DNA from: Afipia sp.
GTDB taxonomy: Bacteria > Pseudomonadota > Alphaproteobacteria > Rhizobiales > Xanthobacteraceae
Length of the DNA: 64,000 bases
Assembly (NCBI GenBank): GCA_017474385.1
Contig: JAFVHU010000140.1
Coordinates: 23,142-87,141 of the forward strand
Direction of reading: 5' to 3'
Each line of letters starts with the position of its first letter. The first letter of the stretch is position 1. Shown one piece after another: positions 51,150 through 62,624 of the stretch. The position numbers and the translations under genes are program-made. The notes under the pieces are model-generated. The model was not told the DNA's origin. It saw only the letters and a list, made by a program, of their open reading frames with translations, and searched no databases.

Positions 51150-51998
51150 ATGAAGATGTCGAAGGGCCAAAATGGTCGCCGAGTACTGGGTTTTGCGGTG
51201 GTTGCCACCGTGCTGGCCGCAGCGGGGGCAGCTTTCGCGGCAGGCGGGACCCTGGGTCAGCCATCGCCCTGGGAATATGCGCTCCAGCCGTCCGCATCGC
51301 CGGTGATGGACAACATCACCTGGTTCCATAATTTCCTGCTCTGGATCATTACCGCGATCACGATCTTCGTCGCGATCCTGCTGGGGATCGTTGCGTTCAA
51401 ATTCAACGCGCGGGCCAATCCGGTCCCTTCAAAGACCACGCACAACACGCTGATCGAAGTGGTCTGGACCATCGTGCCGGTCCTGATCCTGGTCGGTATC
51501 GCCGTGCCGTCGTTCCGCCTGCTGTTCCAGCAGCTCGACATTCCGAAGGCCGACCTCACCATCAAGGCCACCGGCAAGCAGTGGTACTGGACCTATGCCT
51601 ATCCCGATAACGGCAAGTTCGAGTTCGACTCGCTGATGGTCGCCGACAAGGCGCCCCGCCTCCTCGCGGTCGACAACGAAGTGGTCGTTCCGGTGAACAA
51701 GGTGATTCGGGTGCAGGTCACCGGCGCCGACGTCATCCACTCCTTCGCCATGCCGGCGTTCGGCGTGAAGATCGACGCGGTCCCCGGCCGTCTCAACGAG
51801 ACCTGGTTCAAGGCGACCAAGGAAGGCATGTTCTACGGTCAGTGCTCCGAATTGTGCGGCAAGGATCACGCCTACATGCCGATCGCGATTCGTGTCGTGA
51901 ACGACCAGGAATTCACCACCTGGGTCGAGGCGGCGAAGAAGAAGTACGCGAGCAACCCGGCGAATTCGTACGCTTCGATCGGGGCTGCTGCGCAGTAA
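51150..51998 (+). CDS. coxB: Cytochrome c oxidase subunit II
   Basis: A 282-residue subunit of the aa3-type terminal oxidase. It has a signal/first helix, two transmembrane helices (NFLLWIITAITIFVAILLGIVAFKF and IVPVLILVGIAVPSFRLLFQQ), then the periplasmic CuA domain: GKQWYWTYAYPD and the copper ligands in FYGQCSELCGKDHAYMPI. It accepts electrons from cytochrome c. No cytochrome c fusion domain follows, so this is a plain CuA subunit. It is first in the cox operon; coxA follows 97 bases later. Confidence 0.97.
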   Translation: MKMSKGQNGRRVLGFAVVATVLAAAGAAFAAGGTLGQPSPWEYALQPSASPVMDNITWFHNFLLWIITAITIFVAILLGIVAFKFNARANPVPSKTTHNTLIEVVWTIVPVLILVGIAVPSFRLLFQQLDIPKADLTIKATGKQWYWTYAYPDNGKFEFDSLMVADKAPRLLAVDNEVVVPVNKVIRVQVTGADVIHSFAMPAFGVKIDAVPGRLNETWFKATKEGMFYGQCSELCGKDHAYMPIAIRVVNDQEFTTWVEAAKKKYASNPANSYASIGAAAQ

Positions 51999-52062
51999 GC
52001 GCATCGACGGACAAGGGCGGGCCGGGCGCACGGCGCTCACACCGCAAGGCTGACGGGACTAG

Positions 52063-53712
<1,650 letters not shown>

Positions 53713-53784
53713 CGCGGTTAGAGAGACATCCGCCGCGGCCGCGCGGTCACGGCGGATGAAACGATCAGGAAGTGAGTTCAGATC

Positions 53785-54726
53785 TTGTCGATTGTCGACC
53801 ATCACGCGATCGATCTGTCGCCTCGTATCTCCGAGGCCGGCGTCGCTGACTATGTCGCGCTGCTGAAGCCGCGCGTGATGTCACTGGTGGTGTTCACCGC
53901 GCTGGTCGGGCTCGTCATCGCGCCAGGTCACTTCCATCCGGTGCTGGCGATCACGTCGATCCTGTGCATCGCCGTCGGCGGCGGCGCGGCGGGTGCGCTG
54001 AACATGTGGTACGAGCACGACATCGACGCTCTGATGTCGCGCACCGCCAACCGTCCGATTCCGCGCGGGCGCATCCTGCCCGGTGAGGCGCTGGCCTTCG
54101 GCCTGACGCTGGCATTCTTCTCGGTGATGACGCTCGGCATTCTGGTGAACTGGCTGGCCGGCGCGCTTCTGGCTTTCACCATCTTCTTCTATGTCGTGGT
54201 CTACACGATGTGGCTGAAGCGCTGGACCGCACAGAACATCGTGATCGGCGGCGCCGCTGGCGCGCTGCCCCCGGTGGTGGCCTGGGCCGCTGCCACGGGT
54301 TCGCTGTCGCCAGAACCGATCCTGCTGTTCCTGATCATCTTCCTGTGGACACCACCGCATTTCTGGGCGCTGGCGCTGTTCCGCACCGACGATTACCAGC
54401 GCGCCAACATCCCGATGCTGCCGAATGTCGCCGGTCCTGATGCGACGCGGCTGCAAATCCTGCTTTATACGATCTTGCTGGTGGCGGTCGCAGCGTCGCC
54501 CTGGCCGCTGGGCTATTTCAGCGCGATTTACGGTGTGACGTCGCTGGTGCTCGGCGCGGGCATGCTCTGGTATGCCGTGAGCGTGTACCGTCATCGCACC
54601 GGCAGCGCAGGGCTGCGCGCCACGCGTGGACTGTTCAAGTTCTCGATCCTGTATCTCTTCGGATTGTTCGCCGTGTTGCTGGCCGAAGTCGTGGTGTCCG
54701 CAGCCGCGCGGATGATCTGGTCATGA
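53785..54726 (+). CDS. ctaB: Protoheme IX farnesyltransferase (heme O synthase)
   Basis: A 313-residue, nine-helix UbiA-family prenyltransferase making heme O for the oxidase. The Asp-rich motif is [24 protein letters not shown], and the second conserved loop follows [29 protein letters not shown]. It starts with TTG. The stop overlaps the coxF start by four bases (ATGA), so translation of the two is coupled. Confidence 0.96.
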   Translation: MSIVDHHAIDLSPRISEAGVADYVALLKPRVMSLVVFTALVGLVIAPGHFHPVLAITSILCIAVGGGAAGALNMWYEHDIDALMSRTANRPIPRGRILPGEALAFGLTLAFFSVMTLGILVNWLAGALLAFTIFFYVVVYTMWLKRWTAQNIVIGGAAGALPPVVAWAAATGSLSPEPILLFLIIFLWTPPHFWALALFRTDDYQRANIPMLPNVAGPDATRLQILLYTILLVAVAASPWPLGYFSAIYGVTSLVLGAGMLWYAVSVYRHRTGSAGLRATRGLFKFSILYLFGLFAVLLAEVVVSAAARMIWS

Positions 54727-54908
54727 GCACGGGCATCGTTATGGACAGCAACAAGAAGCCGCAGCAGGGTATCGTCCTCACGCCGGAGCAGAAGAAGCGC
54801 CAGCGCGAGCGGTCGATTGCCATTGCGGTCGCGCTCGGCATTCTGGTGATCCTGTTCTTCGCAGTCACTTTGGTGAAGGGCCCCGCCGTCCTTCATCGGC
54901 CGATCTGA
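54723..54908 (+). CDS. CoxF-like small membrane protein
   Basis: A 61-residue protein with a basic N-terminal half ([13 protein letters not shown]) and one transmembrane helix ([20 protein letters not shown]). This is the small protein found between ctaB and ctaG in alphaproteobacterial cox clusters, called CoxF. It may help assemble the oxidase; no catalytic motif is present. Overlaps ctaB by four bases. Confidence 0.85.
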   Translation: MSTGIVMDSNKKPQQGIVLTPEQKKRQRERSIAIAVALGILVILFFAVTLVKGPAVLHRPI

Positions 54909-54926
54909 CCGGGGGATGCGAGCGAC

Positions 54927-55538
54927 ATGACGCAGCAACCCACCAGCAAGGCAAAGCCACGCATCAGCCGCGATATCATGGTCGCATCGATCTGCGGCTT
55001 CGTGGTCGCATTCATGGTTGGCGCGTCCTACGCCGCCGTGCCGTTCTATGACTGGTTCTGCCGCGCCACCGGCTTCAACGGCACCACGCAGGTTGCGACC
55101 TCCGCGCCCGAAAAGTCGCTGGAGCGCCGTATCGCGGTTCGCTTCGACTCCAATGTCAGCGGCGGTCTGCCGTGGAAGTTCCAGCCGGAGCAGAACGAAA
55201 TCACCGTCAAGATCGGTGAAGTCGTCACCGTTTATTACACCGTCATCAACCAGGCCGCGCGCGCGACCACAGGCGTTGCCGCCTACAATGTCGCGCCTCT
55301 GACCGTTGGTGCGTTCTTTCAGAAGATCAATTGCTTCTGCTTCACCGAGCAGACGTTCGGGCCCGGCGAGAAGCGCGAGATGGCTGTTGTGTTCTATGTC
55401 GATCCGGCGCTCGCCGCCGATCGCGAGTACGATGAGCTCAACACCATCACCCTGTCCTATACGTTCTACCCTGTGAAGGATCCGGCACCGAAGCCGCTCG
55501 CGGCGACAGAGACGGATAAGCGCAAGGGCAGTCTTTGA
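54927..55538 (+). CDS. ctaG: Cytochrome c oxidase assembly protein CtaG/Cox11
   Basis: A 203-residue copper chaperone for the CuB site. One N-terminal helix ([28 protein letters not shown]) precedes an immunoglobulin-like periplasmic domain with the copper motif [13 protein letters not shown] and the VFYVDP strand. The conserved N-terminal Cys in WFCRATG is present. It lies between coxF and coxC as usual. Confidence 0.96.
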   Translation: MTQQPTSKAKPRISRDIMVASICGFVVAFMVGASYAAVPFYDWFCRATGFNGTTQVATSAPEKSLERRIAVRFDSNVSGGLPWKFQPEQNEITVKIGEVVTVYYTVINQAARATTGVAAYNVAPLTVGAFFQKINCFCFTEQTFGPGEKREMAVVFYVDPALAADREYDELNTITLSYTFYPVKDPAPKPLAATETDKRKGSL

Positions 55539-55595
55539 GTTTTCGGCTATAACTGCGACACGCGCCGGATAAGACCGGTATCACGGAGAGACCAC

Positions 55596-56453
55596 ATGGC
55601 AACGGGCCAAGCCAAACACCACGATTATCATCTCGTCGATCCGAGCCCGTGGCCGGTCGTCGGCTCGATCTCGGCCTTCATCATGGCCGTCGGCGCCGTG
55701 GCATGGATGCACAAGATGTTCGCCGGCGCGCCGATCGTGTTCGGCGTCGGCACCATCGGCGTTCTCTACACCATGGCGAGCTGGTGGGCCGACGTGATCC
55801 GCGAGGCGCAGTACAAGGGTGACCACACCCGCGTCGTGCAGTTGCATCATCGCTACGGCATGATCCTGTTCATCGCCTCCGAAGTGATGTTCTTCGTGGC
55901 GTGGTTCTGGGCCTATTTCAACGCCGCGCTGTTCCCGGCCGATCCGGTTCACGTCACGCGCGACGCTCTGTTCGGCGGTGTCTGGCCGCCGAAGGGCATC
56001 GAGACCTTCGATCCGTGGCACTTGCCGCTGCTCAACACGCTGATCCTGCTGACCTCGGGCACCACGGTGACCTGGGCGCACCACGCGCTGCTCGAAGGCG
56101 ACCGCAAGGGCCTGAAGTGGGGATTGATCCTGACCGTGCTGCTCGGTGCGCTGTTCACCTGCGTGCAGGCCTATGAGTACAGCCATGCGCAGTTCAGCTT
56201 CGCGGGTAACGTCTACGGCGCGACCTTCTTCATGGCCACGGGCTTCCATGGCTTCCACGTGCTGGTCGGCACCATCTTCCTGCTGGTGTGTTTGTTCCGC
56301 GCCTACGCCGGCCATTTCACGCCGCAGCAGCATCTCGGCTTCGAGTTCGCCGCCTGGTACTGGCATTTCGTCGACGTGGTCTGGCTGTTCCTGTTCATCG
56401 CCATCTATGTCTGGGGACACGGCGCATCGACCATGGCGCAAGGCGCGCACTGA
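55596..56453 (+). CDS. coxC: Cytochrome c oxidase subunit III
   Basis: A 285-residue, seven-helix subunit. Typical motifs are [17 protein letters not shown] at the start, [26 protein letters not shown] with the conserved Glu, [20 protein letters not shown], and [21 protein letters not shown] and [14 protein letters not shown] at the end. It stabilises subunit I. A strong terminator follows, closing the core cox transcript. Confidence 0.97.
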   Translation: MATGQAKHHDYHLVDPSPWPVVGSISAFIMAVGAVAWMHKMFAGAPIVFGVGTIGVLYTMASWWADVIREAQYKGDHTRVVQLHHRYGMILFIASEVMFFVAWFWAYFNAALFPADPVHVTRDALFGGVWPPKGIETFDPWHLPLLNTLILLTSGTTVTWAHHALLEGDRKGLKWGLILTVLLGALFTCVQAYEYSHAQFSFAGNVYGATFFMATGFHGFHVLVGTIFLLVCLFRAYAGHFTPQQHLGFEFAAWYWHFVDVVWLFLFIAIYVWGHGASTMAQGAH

Positions 56454-56476
56454 TCGCGCACCGGGTTATCCATCAG

Positions 56477-56501
56477 GGGCGGCCTTTGGGCCGCCCTTTT
56501 T
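56477..56501 (+). terminator. Rho-independent terminator after coxC
   Basis: GGGCGGCC, loop TTTG, GGCCGCCC, then five T. The perfect 8-bp GC stem lies about 24 bases after the coxC stop. Confidence 0.9.
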
Positions 56502-56510
56502 CGTGATGCT

Positions 56511-56612
56511 GGAGCGTTTTCCGGCGAAGTGGGAACCGGTTCGTCGTAGAAAACGCGACCATAAAGACCTCTAGGGCAAGATCCGAATCAATCTGAACGG
56601 ACAAGCTCTTGC
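56511..56612. repeat. Dispersed GAGCGTTTTC-type intergenic repeat
   Basis: GCGTTTTC (56514-56521) pairs with GAAAACGC (56549-56556), enclosing GGCGAAGTGGGAACCGGTTCG; a degenerate second palindrome follows (ATCCGAATCAATCTGAACGGA). I recognise this as a common dispersed repeat in Bradyrhizobium/Rhodopseudomonas-type genomes. It lies between the coxC terminator and the DUF983 gene. Confidence 0.7.
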
Positions 56613-56656
56613 GAGGACCGGGCTGCGGGCGTAGCGAAGGCCGATGAAAGCACGCC

Positions 56657-57049
56657 ATGACCGATAGTTCTGCTTCTGCCACTGTGTCACAGGCCGCGCT
56701 GCGCGGCCTTGCCTGCAAGTGTCCGCGCTGCGGCGAGGGCAAGCTCTATGCAGGATTCCTCACGCTGCGCCCATCCTGCGACATCTGCGGTCTCGACTAC
56801 GCTTTCATCGACGCGGGTGACGGCCCGGCTGTGTTCATCATCATGATCGCGGGCTTTATCGTGGTCGGCTCGGCGCTGATTGTGGAAATCAAATATCAGC
56901 CGCCGTTCTGGGTGCATGCCGCGCTGTGGGGGCCGCTGATCCTCGCGACAACCTTGCTGCCGCTGCGATCGATGAAAGCGTTGCTGATCGCCTTGCAGTA
57001 TCACCACAAGGCCGCCGAGGGTCAGTTGATCGAGCGTAAACCGAAATGA
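56657..57049 (+). CDS. DUF983 zinc-ribbon membrane protein
   Basis: A 130-residue protein with an N-terminal zinc ribbon (CKCPRCGEGKLYAGFLTLRPSCDICGLDY, two CxxC pairs), then two transmembrane helices (AVFIIMIAGFIVVGSALIVEI and HAALWGPLILATTLLPLRSMKALLIA). DUF983 genes sit between coxC and surf1 in alphaproteobacteria. Its stop overlaps the next start by four bases. A role in oxidase assembly is inferred from this constant context. Confidence 0.92.
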   Translation: MTDSSASATVSQAALRGLACKCPRCGEGKLYAGFLTLRPSCDICGLDYAFIDAGDGPAVFIIMIAGFIVVGSALIVEIKYQPPFWVHAALWGPLILATTLLPLRSMKALLIALQYHHKAAEGQLIERKPK

Positions 57050-57810
57050 ACCAGACGCAGACAGCCGTTCCTCGCCGGCGAGGCATTTTCGGTCTCACTG
57101 TGATCGCACTGATCATGGTGTCGGTGCTCGCGAGCCTCGGCGTGTGGCAGCTTCGCCGCAAGGACGAGAAGCGCGCGCTGATCTCGGCTTTGACCGAGCG
57201 GCTCGCCGGTGCGCCAACGGCTTTGCCAGCAGCGACGGAGTGGCCGGCGCTGACACCGGCGCGTGACGAATTCCGCCGCGTCAGTTTCAGGGCGACCTTC
57301 GAGTCCAGGCCGGACGTCATGGTCTACAGTTCCGGCTCAGCCGTGCGCGACGATATCAACGGGCCGGGCACCTGGGCCTTTGTGCCGGCGCGGCTGGCCG
57401 ATGGCCGCAGCGTCGTCATCAATGCCGGCTTTGTGCAGAACACGATGCAGGATCGTGCGCAGCAGGATCGCGCGGTGAAGCCGCTCGTCACCGGCGCACC
57501 GGTGACGCTGACCGGCTATCTGCGTTTTTCTGAAGCCGCCGGAACGCTGACACCGGCTGACGATACCGGCAAACGGCTGTGGTTCGTGCGTGATCATCGC
57601 ACCATGGCGAAAGCGCTCGGCTGGGGCGAGGTCGCGCCGTTTTATATCGATCTTGAATCGCCAACGCCCTCGTCGGGCATTCCAAAGCCGGGGCCGCTGC
57701 ACGTTCATCTCAAGGACGACCATCTGCAATACGCCATCACCTGGTTCGGCCTCGCGCTGGTGGTCGCCGCCGCTTTCGGGTTCTGGGTCGCGGGTCAGCG
57801 CCGGAGCTGA
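57046..57810 (+). CDS. SURF1 family oxidase assembly protein
   Basis: A 254-residue protein with N- and C-terminal transmembrane helices (LTVIALIMVSVLASLGVWQLRR and YAITWFGLALVVAAAFGFWVAGQRR) and a periplasmic domain between (EFRRVSFRATFES, then GPGTWAFVPARLADGRSVVINAGFV). The LGVWQLRRKDEK and HLQYAITWFGLA motifs are diagnostic. SURF1 helps insert heme a into subunit I. It overlaps DUF983 by four bases. Confidence 0.95.
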   Translation: MNQTQTAVPRRRGIFGLTVIALIMVSVLASLGVWQLRRKDEKRALISALTERLAGAPTALPAATEWPALTPARDEFRRVSFRATFESRPDVMVYSSGSAVRDDINGPGTWAFVPARLADGRSVVINAGFVQNTMQDRAQQDRAVKPLVTGAPVTLTGYLRFSEAAGTLTPADDTGKRLWFVRDHRTMAKALGWGEVAPFYIDLESPTPSSGIPKPGPLHVHLKDDHLQYAITWFGLALVVAAAFGFWVAGQRRS

Positions 57811-57951
57811 TTGGCGCAGCTTTCGCGGGCTGGCTTTCCTTGTGAAGCCGGATCGCAGCCGATATGGTGCATTTCGATTTCGCCCAGTGGCGAAGTTAAT
57901 AATCCAATTTTATCAAAGGCTTGCTTCAGGCTTGAGCCTTTGGAGGATCGC

Positions 57952-59370
57952 TTGACGAGCTATATTTCGACACGGGGCGAAGCTCCCCGGCTTGGCTTTT
58001 GCGACGTGATGCTGACCGGGCTTGCCCGCGACGGCGGTCTCTATGTGCCGGAGGTCTGGCCGCAGCTCAGCCCTGAGACCATCGCGAGTTTTTTCGGCCG
58101 CCCCTACTGGGAAGTCGCGGTCGAGGTGATCCGCCCCTTCGTCGCGGACGAAATCTCCGAAGCCGATCTCGGCCGCATGGCTGTAGAAGCCTACGCCACG
58201 TTCCGCCATCCGGCGGTGGTGCCGCTCAATCAGATCGCGCCGGATCGTTTCGTGCTCGAACTGTTTCACGGCCCGACGCTCGCCTTCAAGGATGTGGCGA
58301 TGCAGTTGCTGTCGCGGCTGATGGATCATGTGCTGGCCAAGCGCGGCCAGCGCACGACCATCGTGGTTGCGACCTCGGGCGACACCGGCGGCGCCGCGGT
58401 CGATGCTTTTGCCGGCCGCGACAACGCCGATCTCATTGTGCTGTTTCCGAACGGGCGGATTTCCGACGTGCAGCGGCGCATGATGACCACCAGCGGTGCG
58501 GCCAATGTTCATGCGCTGGCGATCGAAGGTAACTTCGATGACTGTCAGGGAATCGTGAAGGGCCTGTTCAATCATCACAAGTTCCGCGATTCCGTTTCGC
58601 TGTCCGGCGTGAATTCGATCAACTGGGCGCGCATTGTCGCGCAGGTGGTCTATTACTTCACGTCGGCTGTTGCCCTGGGCGCGCCCGCGCGTGAAGTGGA
58701 CTTCACCGTGCCGACTGGAAATTTCGGCGACATCTTCGCGGGCTATGTCGCCAAGCGGATGGGGCTTCCGGTCCGTCGTTTGCGGATCGCCGCCAACGTC
58801 AACGACATTCTGGCGCGCACGCTCAAGACCGGCATCTACGAAGTAAAGCAGGTCCACGCCACCACGTCGCCATCGATGGACATCCAGATCTCGTCCAACT
58901 TCGAGCGGCTGCTGTTCGAAGCCACCGGCCGCGACAGTGCAGTGATCCGTTCGCTGATGGGTTCACTGGCGCAGTCGGGACGCTTCGTGCTGAGTGATGC
59001 GGTGCTGAAACAGGTCCGCGAGGAGTTCGATGCGGGCCGCGCTGACGAGACCGAAACCAGCGCCGCGATCCGCGCTGCCTGGAGGGAGGCGGGCGAACTG
59101 GTCGATCCGCATACCGCTGTGGCGCTCGCGGTGGCCGATCAGGACAAGCCGGTCTCGACCGTGCCCAACATCGTGCTCTCAACCGCGCATGCGGCCAAGT
59201 TCCCTGACGCCGTCGAGGCCGCGTGCGGGGTCCGGCCGCCGCTTCCGGCATGGCTCGACGGCCTGATGACAAAGTCCGAACACATCAAGGTCATGAAGAA
59301 CGATCAGACCGAAGTCGAACGGTTCATTCTCTCGGTGAGCCGCGCTGCCAAGCAGGGAGTCGCCGGATGA
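57952..59370 (+). CDS. thrC: Threonine synthase
   Basis: A 472-residue PLP enzyme converting O-phosphohomoserine to threonine. The PLP lysine is Lys113 in GPTLAFKDVAMQLL, and further motifs are ATSGDTGGAAVDAFAG and PTGNFGDIFAGYVAKRMG. It starts with TTG at 57952, which has a perfect GGAGG site five bases upstream; a longer in-frame reading from 57811 lacks support. The stop overlaps the next gene's ATG. Position after surf1 matches other alphaproteobacteria. Confidence 0.96.
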   Translation: MTSYISTRGEAPRLGFCDVMLTGLARDGGLYVPEVWPQLSPETIASFFGRPYWEVAVEVIRPFVADEISEADLGRMAVEAYATFRHPAVVPLNQIAPDRFVLELFHGPTLAFKDVAMQLLSRLMDHVLAKRGQRTTIVVATSGDTGGAAVDAFAGRDNADLIVLFPNGRISDVQRRMMTTSGAANVHALAIEGNFDDCQGIVKGLFNHHKFRDSVSLSGVNSINWARIVAQVVYYFTSAVALGAPAREVDFTVPTGNFGDIFAGYVAKRMGLPVRRLRIAANVNDILARTLKTGIYEVKQVHATTSPSMDIQISSNFERLLFEATGRDSAVIRSLMGSLAQSGRFVLSDAVLKQVREEFDAGRADETETSAAIRAAWREAGELVDPHTAVALAVADQDKPVSTVPNIVLSTAHAAKFPDAVEAACGVRPPLPAWLDGLMTKSEHIKVMKNDQTEVERFILSVSRAAKQGVAG

Positions 59371-60656
59371 GTGTCAACGTCACCAAACTGCCTTCGGGTT
59401 TGACGGTTATCACCGACACCATGGCGTACTTAGAGACTGCGGCGCTGGGCGTGTGGACCGGCGTCGGCGGGCGCGACGAAAAAGCCGACGAGCACGGCAT
59501 GTCGCATCTCCTCGAGCACATGGCGTTCAAAGGCACGACGCGGCGAACCTCGCAACAGATCGCGGAGGAAATCGAGGCGGTCGGCGGCGATCTCAATGCC
59601 GCGACCAGCAACGAGACGACGGCGTATTATGCGCGCGTGCTGAAGGCCGATGTGCCGCTGGCGCTCGACGTTTTGTCCGATATTCTCGCCAATCCGTCGT
59701 TCGACTCCGAGGAGCTAGAGCGCGAGAAAAGCGTGATCGAGCAGGAAATCGGCGCCGCGCAAGATACGCCGGACGACGTGATCTTCGAGCACCTCAGCGA
59801 GTTGAGCTATCCGGATCAGCCGATGGGCCGCTCGCTGCTTGGCACGCCGCAGACTCTCGCCAGCTTCGATCGCGACAATCTGAACAACTATCTGACCACG
59901 CATTATCGCGGTCCGGACATGGTGGTCGCGGCCGCCGGGGCCGTCGATCACAACAGCGTCGTCGCCGAAGTCGAACAGCGCTTTGCGAGTTTCGAGGGCA
60001 CGCCGGCGCCGAAGCCGGTGCCTGCGATGTTCGGCAAGGGCGGCTCGCGCGTCATTCATCGCGATCTCGAACAGGCGCATCTGACGCTGGCGCTTGAAGG
60101 GCTGCCGCAATCAGATCTCTCACTGTTCAGCCTGCAGGTGTTCACCAACATTCTCGGCGGCGGCATGTCGTCGCGGCTGTTCCAGGAAGTGCGCGAGAAG
60201 CGCGGGCTTTGCTATTCGATCTACACTTTCCACGCCGCGTATTCCGACACCGGATTCTTCGGGCTCTATACCGGCACTGATCCCGCCGATGCTCCGGAAA
60301 TGGTGGAAGTGATCGTCGACGAGATAAACGATGCGGTCGAAACCCTGACCGAGAAGGAAATCGCCCGCTCAAAGGCGCAGATGAAAGCCGGCCTGCTGAT
60401 GGGGCTGGAAAGTTGCAGCACCCGCGCCGAGCAGATGGCGCGGCACATTCTGGCTTACGGACGCCCGCTGACCGTCGACGAGCTGGTGGCGCGGATCGAT
60501 GCGGTCACTGTTGAGACGACCCGCAATGCCGCGCGCGGACTGCTGAGCCGCAGCCGTCCGGCGGTGGTCGCACTGGGCAGCGGCCGCGGCCTCGACACCG
60601 CGGTCAGCCTCGCCGAGGGTCTGGCGCGGCCGAAGGCCAAGGCGCTGCTGCACTGA
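59367..60656 (+). CDS. M16 family zinc peptidase (mitochondrial-processing-peptidase-like)
   Basis: A 429-residue inverzincin. The zinc site is HLLEH (His47, Glu50, His51) with distal ligand Glu127 in REKSVIEQE, 77 residues on, as in MPP-beta. GGGMSSRLFQEVREKRGLCYSI marks the second domain. It probably degrades or processes peptides; substrate unknown. It overlaps the thrC stop, so translation is coupled. Confidence 0.95.
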   Translation: MSVNVTKLPSGLTVITDTMAYLETAALGVWTGVGGRDEKADEHGMSHLLEHMAFKGTTRRTSQQIAEEIEAVGGDLNAATSNETTAYYARVLKADVPLALDVLSDILANPSFDSEELEREKSVIEQEIGAAQDTPDDVIFEHLSELSYPDQPMGRSLLGTPQTLASFDRDNLNNYLTTHYRGPDMVVAAAGAVDHNSVVAEVEQRFASFEGTPAPKPVPAMFGKGGSRVIHRDLEQAHLTLALEGLPQSDLSLFSLQVFTNILGGGMSSRLFQEVREKRGLCYSIYTFHAAYSDTGFFGLYTGTDPADAPEMVEVIVDEINDAVETLTEKEIARSKAQMKAGLLMGLESCSTRAEQMARHILAYGRPLTVDELVARIDAVTVETTRNAARGLLSRSRPAVVALGSGRGLDTAVSLAEGLARPKAKALLH

Positions 60657-60680
60657 CGCCGCTCGCCTGCATGTGACGGC

Positions 60681-61079
60681 GTGAACGGCGATCCCGCAGA
60701 GAACAGTCCTCACGCCTCGCGGTTTCTGCGAGCCGTTTTCCTCGGTCTTGGATTCGTCTTTGTCGCGCTTGGTTTTATCGGCGCCTTCCTGCCCGTATTG
60801 CCGACCACGCCTTTTCTGATCCTGGCGGTGGCGTGTTTTGCGCGCTCTTCCACCCGGTTCGAGACCTGGCTTCTGGAGCACGAGCGCTTTGGGCCGACGC
60901 TCCGCGCATGGCGTTCGCGCGGCGCCATTCCGCGCAAGGCGAAGATGGCGGCGCTGGCCGGAATGATCGTCGGCTTCACCCTGTTCTGGATTGGCGCCAA
61001 TCCCGGCCTGCCGCTCACGCTTGCCGTCGCCGGGTTGATGCTGACGGGCCTCGTTTATGTGTTTTCGCGGCCATCGTAG
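60681..61079 (+). CDS. YbaN (DUF454) family membrane protein
   Basis: A 132-residue protein with about three helices. The family signature is [69 protein letters not shown]. Function is unknown. It starts with GTG, 24 bases after the M16 stop. The next ORF (GNAT) begins 91 bases later. Confidence 0.9.
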   Translation: MNGDPAENSPHASRFLRAVFLGLGFVFVALGFIGAFLPVLPTTPFLILAVACFARSSTRFETWLLEHERFGPTLRAWRSRGAIPRKAKMAALAGMIVGFTLFWIGANPGLPLTLAVAGLMLTGLVYVFSRPS

Positions 61080-61170
61080 CACCGCTGCCGGATCGGACTG
61101 GCCGGAAAACTGTGCTAGAAAAGGTACGTGGATGCATGCGTGCATCCGGATACGGGAAGGGGGTTTCGGG

Positions 61171-61758
61171 ATGGCCCTGTTTCGCTTGCCCACGACGACG
61201 GCTCCGGCGCTCGCCCCGCGCGGACACGGGCTTCTGCTGCGCGCACCGCAAATGCCGGATTACGTACAGTGGAGCGAGCTGCGCGAGATGAGCCGGCTGT
61301 TCCTGACGCCGTGGGAGCCGATCTGGCCATCCGATGACCTGACGCGTTCCGGATTCCGCCGCCGACTGCGCCGCTACACCGAAGATATCGCCGAGGACAG
61401 GGCCTATCCGTTCCTGGTGTTTCGCGAGAGCGACGGCGCGCTCGTCGGCGGCGTGACGCTTGCCAATGTGCGGCGCGGCATCGTGCAGGCGGGCACCCTC
61501 GGCTACTGGGTGGGGCAGCCATATGCCGGCAAGGGCTACATGACGGCGGCGCTCCGGGTGTTGCTGCCGACTCTGTTCGGCGAGCTCAACCTGCACCGCG
61601 TCGAGGCTGCCTGCATCCCCACCAACCAGTCCTCGATCCGGGTGCTGGAGAAGTGCGGCTTTGCCCGCGAGGGCCTGGCGCGGCGTTATCTGTGTATCAA
61701 CGGGGTCTGGCAGGACCATTACCTGTATGGGCTGCTGGACGAGGATTTCCGCGGTTAA
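61171..61758 (+). CDS. GNAT N-acetyltransferase (RimJ-type)
   Basis: A 195-residue acetyltransferase. The core is RGHGLLLRAPQMPDYVQWSELREMSRLFLTPWEP, then the acetyl-CoA region TLGYWVGQPYAGKGYMTAALRVLLPTLF and the NQSSIRVLEKCGFAREGLARRYL end, a RimJ/RimL signature for ribosomal protein or small-molecule N-acetylation. GGGAAGGGGG lies just upstream of ATG 61171; an earlier in-frame start at 61057 is rejected. Confidence 0.92.
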   Translation: MALFRLPTTTAPALAPRGHGLLLRAPQMPDYVQWSELREMSRLFLTPWEPIWPSDDLTRSGFRRRLRRYTEDIAEDRAYPFLVFRESDGALVGGVTLANVRRGIVQAGTLGYWVGQPYAGKGYMTAALRVLLPTLFGELNLHRVEAACIPTNQSSIRVLEKCGFAREGLARRYLCINGVWQDHYLYGLLDEDFRG

Positions 61759-61868
61759 CCAGCCTGTCTGAGGGTGGTGTTGCGCCTTTGGTTCGCCGTC
61801 TTTGGCCTGCTATAAGTCCGTCTGATCCTTTCCCTTTTTCCTACAATCCTTGGGGCCGACTGGAAGCA

Positions 61869-62546
61869 ATGATGGCTGATGGCAGGCGTTTGAAGCGCGC
61901 GGCAATGGCTGCGCTGGCTGTGGCGGCAGGCGCCGCGCTGTCGGGTTGCGGCGGCGGCAGCATGTTCGGCGGCTCATCCGGCAGTTCATCCACCGGCTCC
62001 TCGATCGGCAGCAGGTTCAGCCAGTTGTTCGGCTCCAACACCCAGGAAGCCAGCACGTCATCCACCCCATCCACGCAGTCGACGCAGAACAGCGAACTGA
62101 CCTGTCCCAGCGTTGCGATCCGCTTCGGTGCGTCGACGCTCTCGGTTGGCCTGCCCGGCAAGCCGGCCTCCGGCAGCGATCTGCGCTATCAGGGCTCGAT
62201 CACGCGCACCGCGCGCGACTGTAACTTGCAGGGCGGTCAGGTCACCGCGCGGATTGGCGTCATTGGCCGGATCATCGCCGGTCCCGCGGGCGCGCCGCCG
62301 AGCGTCGATGTGCCGATGCGCGTCGCCGTCGTGCAGGAGGGCGCACCGGAGAAGGTGATCGTCACCAAGGCGTTCCGCACCGCGGTCGCGCTCGAGGGCG
62401 ACAACACCGAGTTCAGCATCGTCGCCGAGGATGTCACCTATCCGGCGCCGACCGAAGCGGCGAACGACAAGTATATTTTCTATATCGGCTTCGATCCGGC
62501 GGCGCTGAAGCCGGAACCTGCAGCGCGCGGCAAGAAGAAAAAATAA
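61869..62546 (+). CDS. Predicted lipoprotein of unknown function
   Basis: A 225-residue exported protein. The signal peptide ends in a lipobox (AALSGC, Cys27), followed by a Gly/Ser-rich and Thr/Ser-rich linker (residues 28-75) and a beta-rich domain (LTCPSVAIRFGASTLSV; QGSITRTARDCNLQGGQVTARIGVIGRIIAGPAG). The tail is basic (GKKKK). The family is not recognised; similar lipoproteins occur in rhizobia. A bidirectional terminator follows. Confidence 0.75.
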   Translation: MMADGRRLKRAAMAALAVAAGAALSGCGGGSMFGGSSGSSSTGSSIGSRFSQLFGSNTQEASTSSTPSTQSTQNSELTCPSVAIRFGASTLSVGLPGKPASGSDLRYQGSITRTARDCNLQGGQVTARIGVIGRIIAGPAGAPPSVDVPMRVAVVQEGAPEKVIVTKAFRTAVALEGDNTEFSIVAEDVTYPAPTEAANDKYIFYIGFDPAALKPEPAARGKKKK

Positions 62547-62568
62547 CGCACGTCATTCACGACCAAAG

Positions 62569-62606
62569 AAAAAGCCGGCCCCGCATCAACGAGGCCGGCT
62601 TTTTTT
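62569..62606. terminator. Bidirectional rho-independent terminator
   Basis: AAAAAGCCGGCC, 12-base loop, GGCCGGCTTTTTTT. The A-run and T-run flank the stem, so it can end both the + strand lipoprotein and - strand ATP synthase transcripts. Confidence 0.9.
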
Positions 62607-62624
62607 GTCGGATGATGTGAAGCG

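Noticed and set aside
57811-57951. Longer N-terminus for threonine synthase from 57811
   Set aside because: TTG 57952 has a perfect GGAGG site and the conserved start; the extra residues lack family resemblance.
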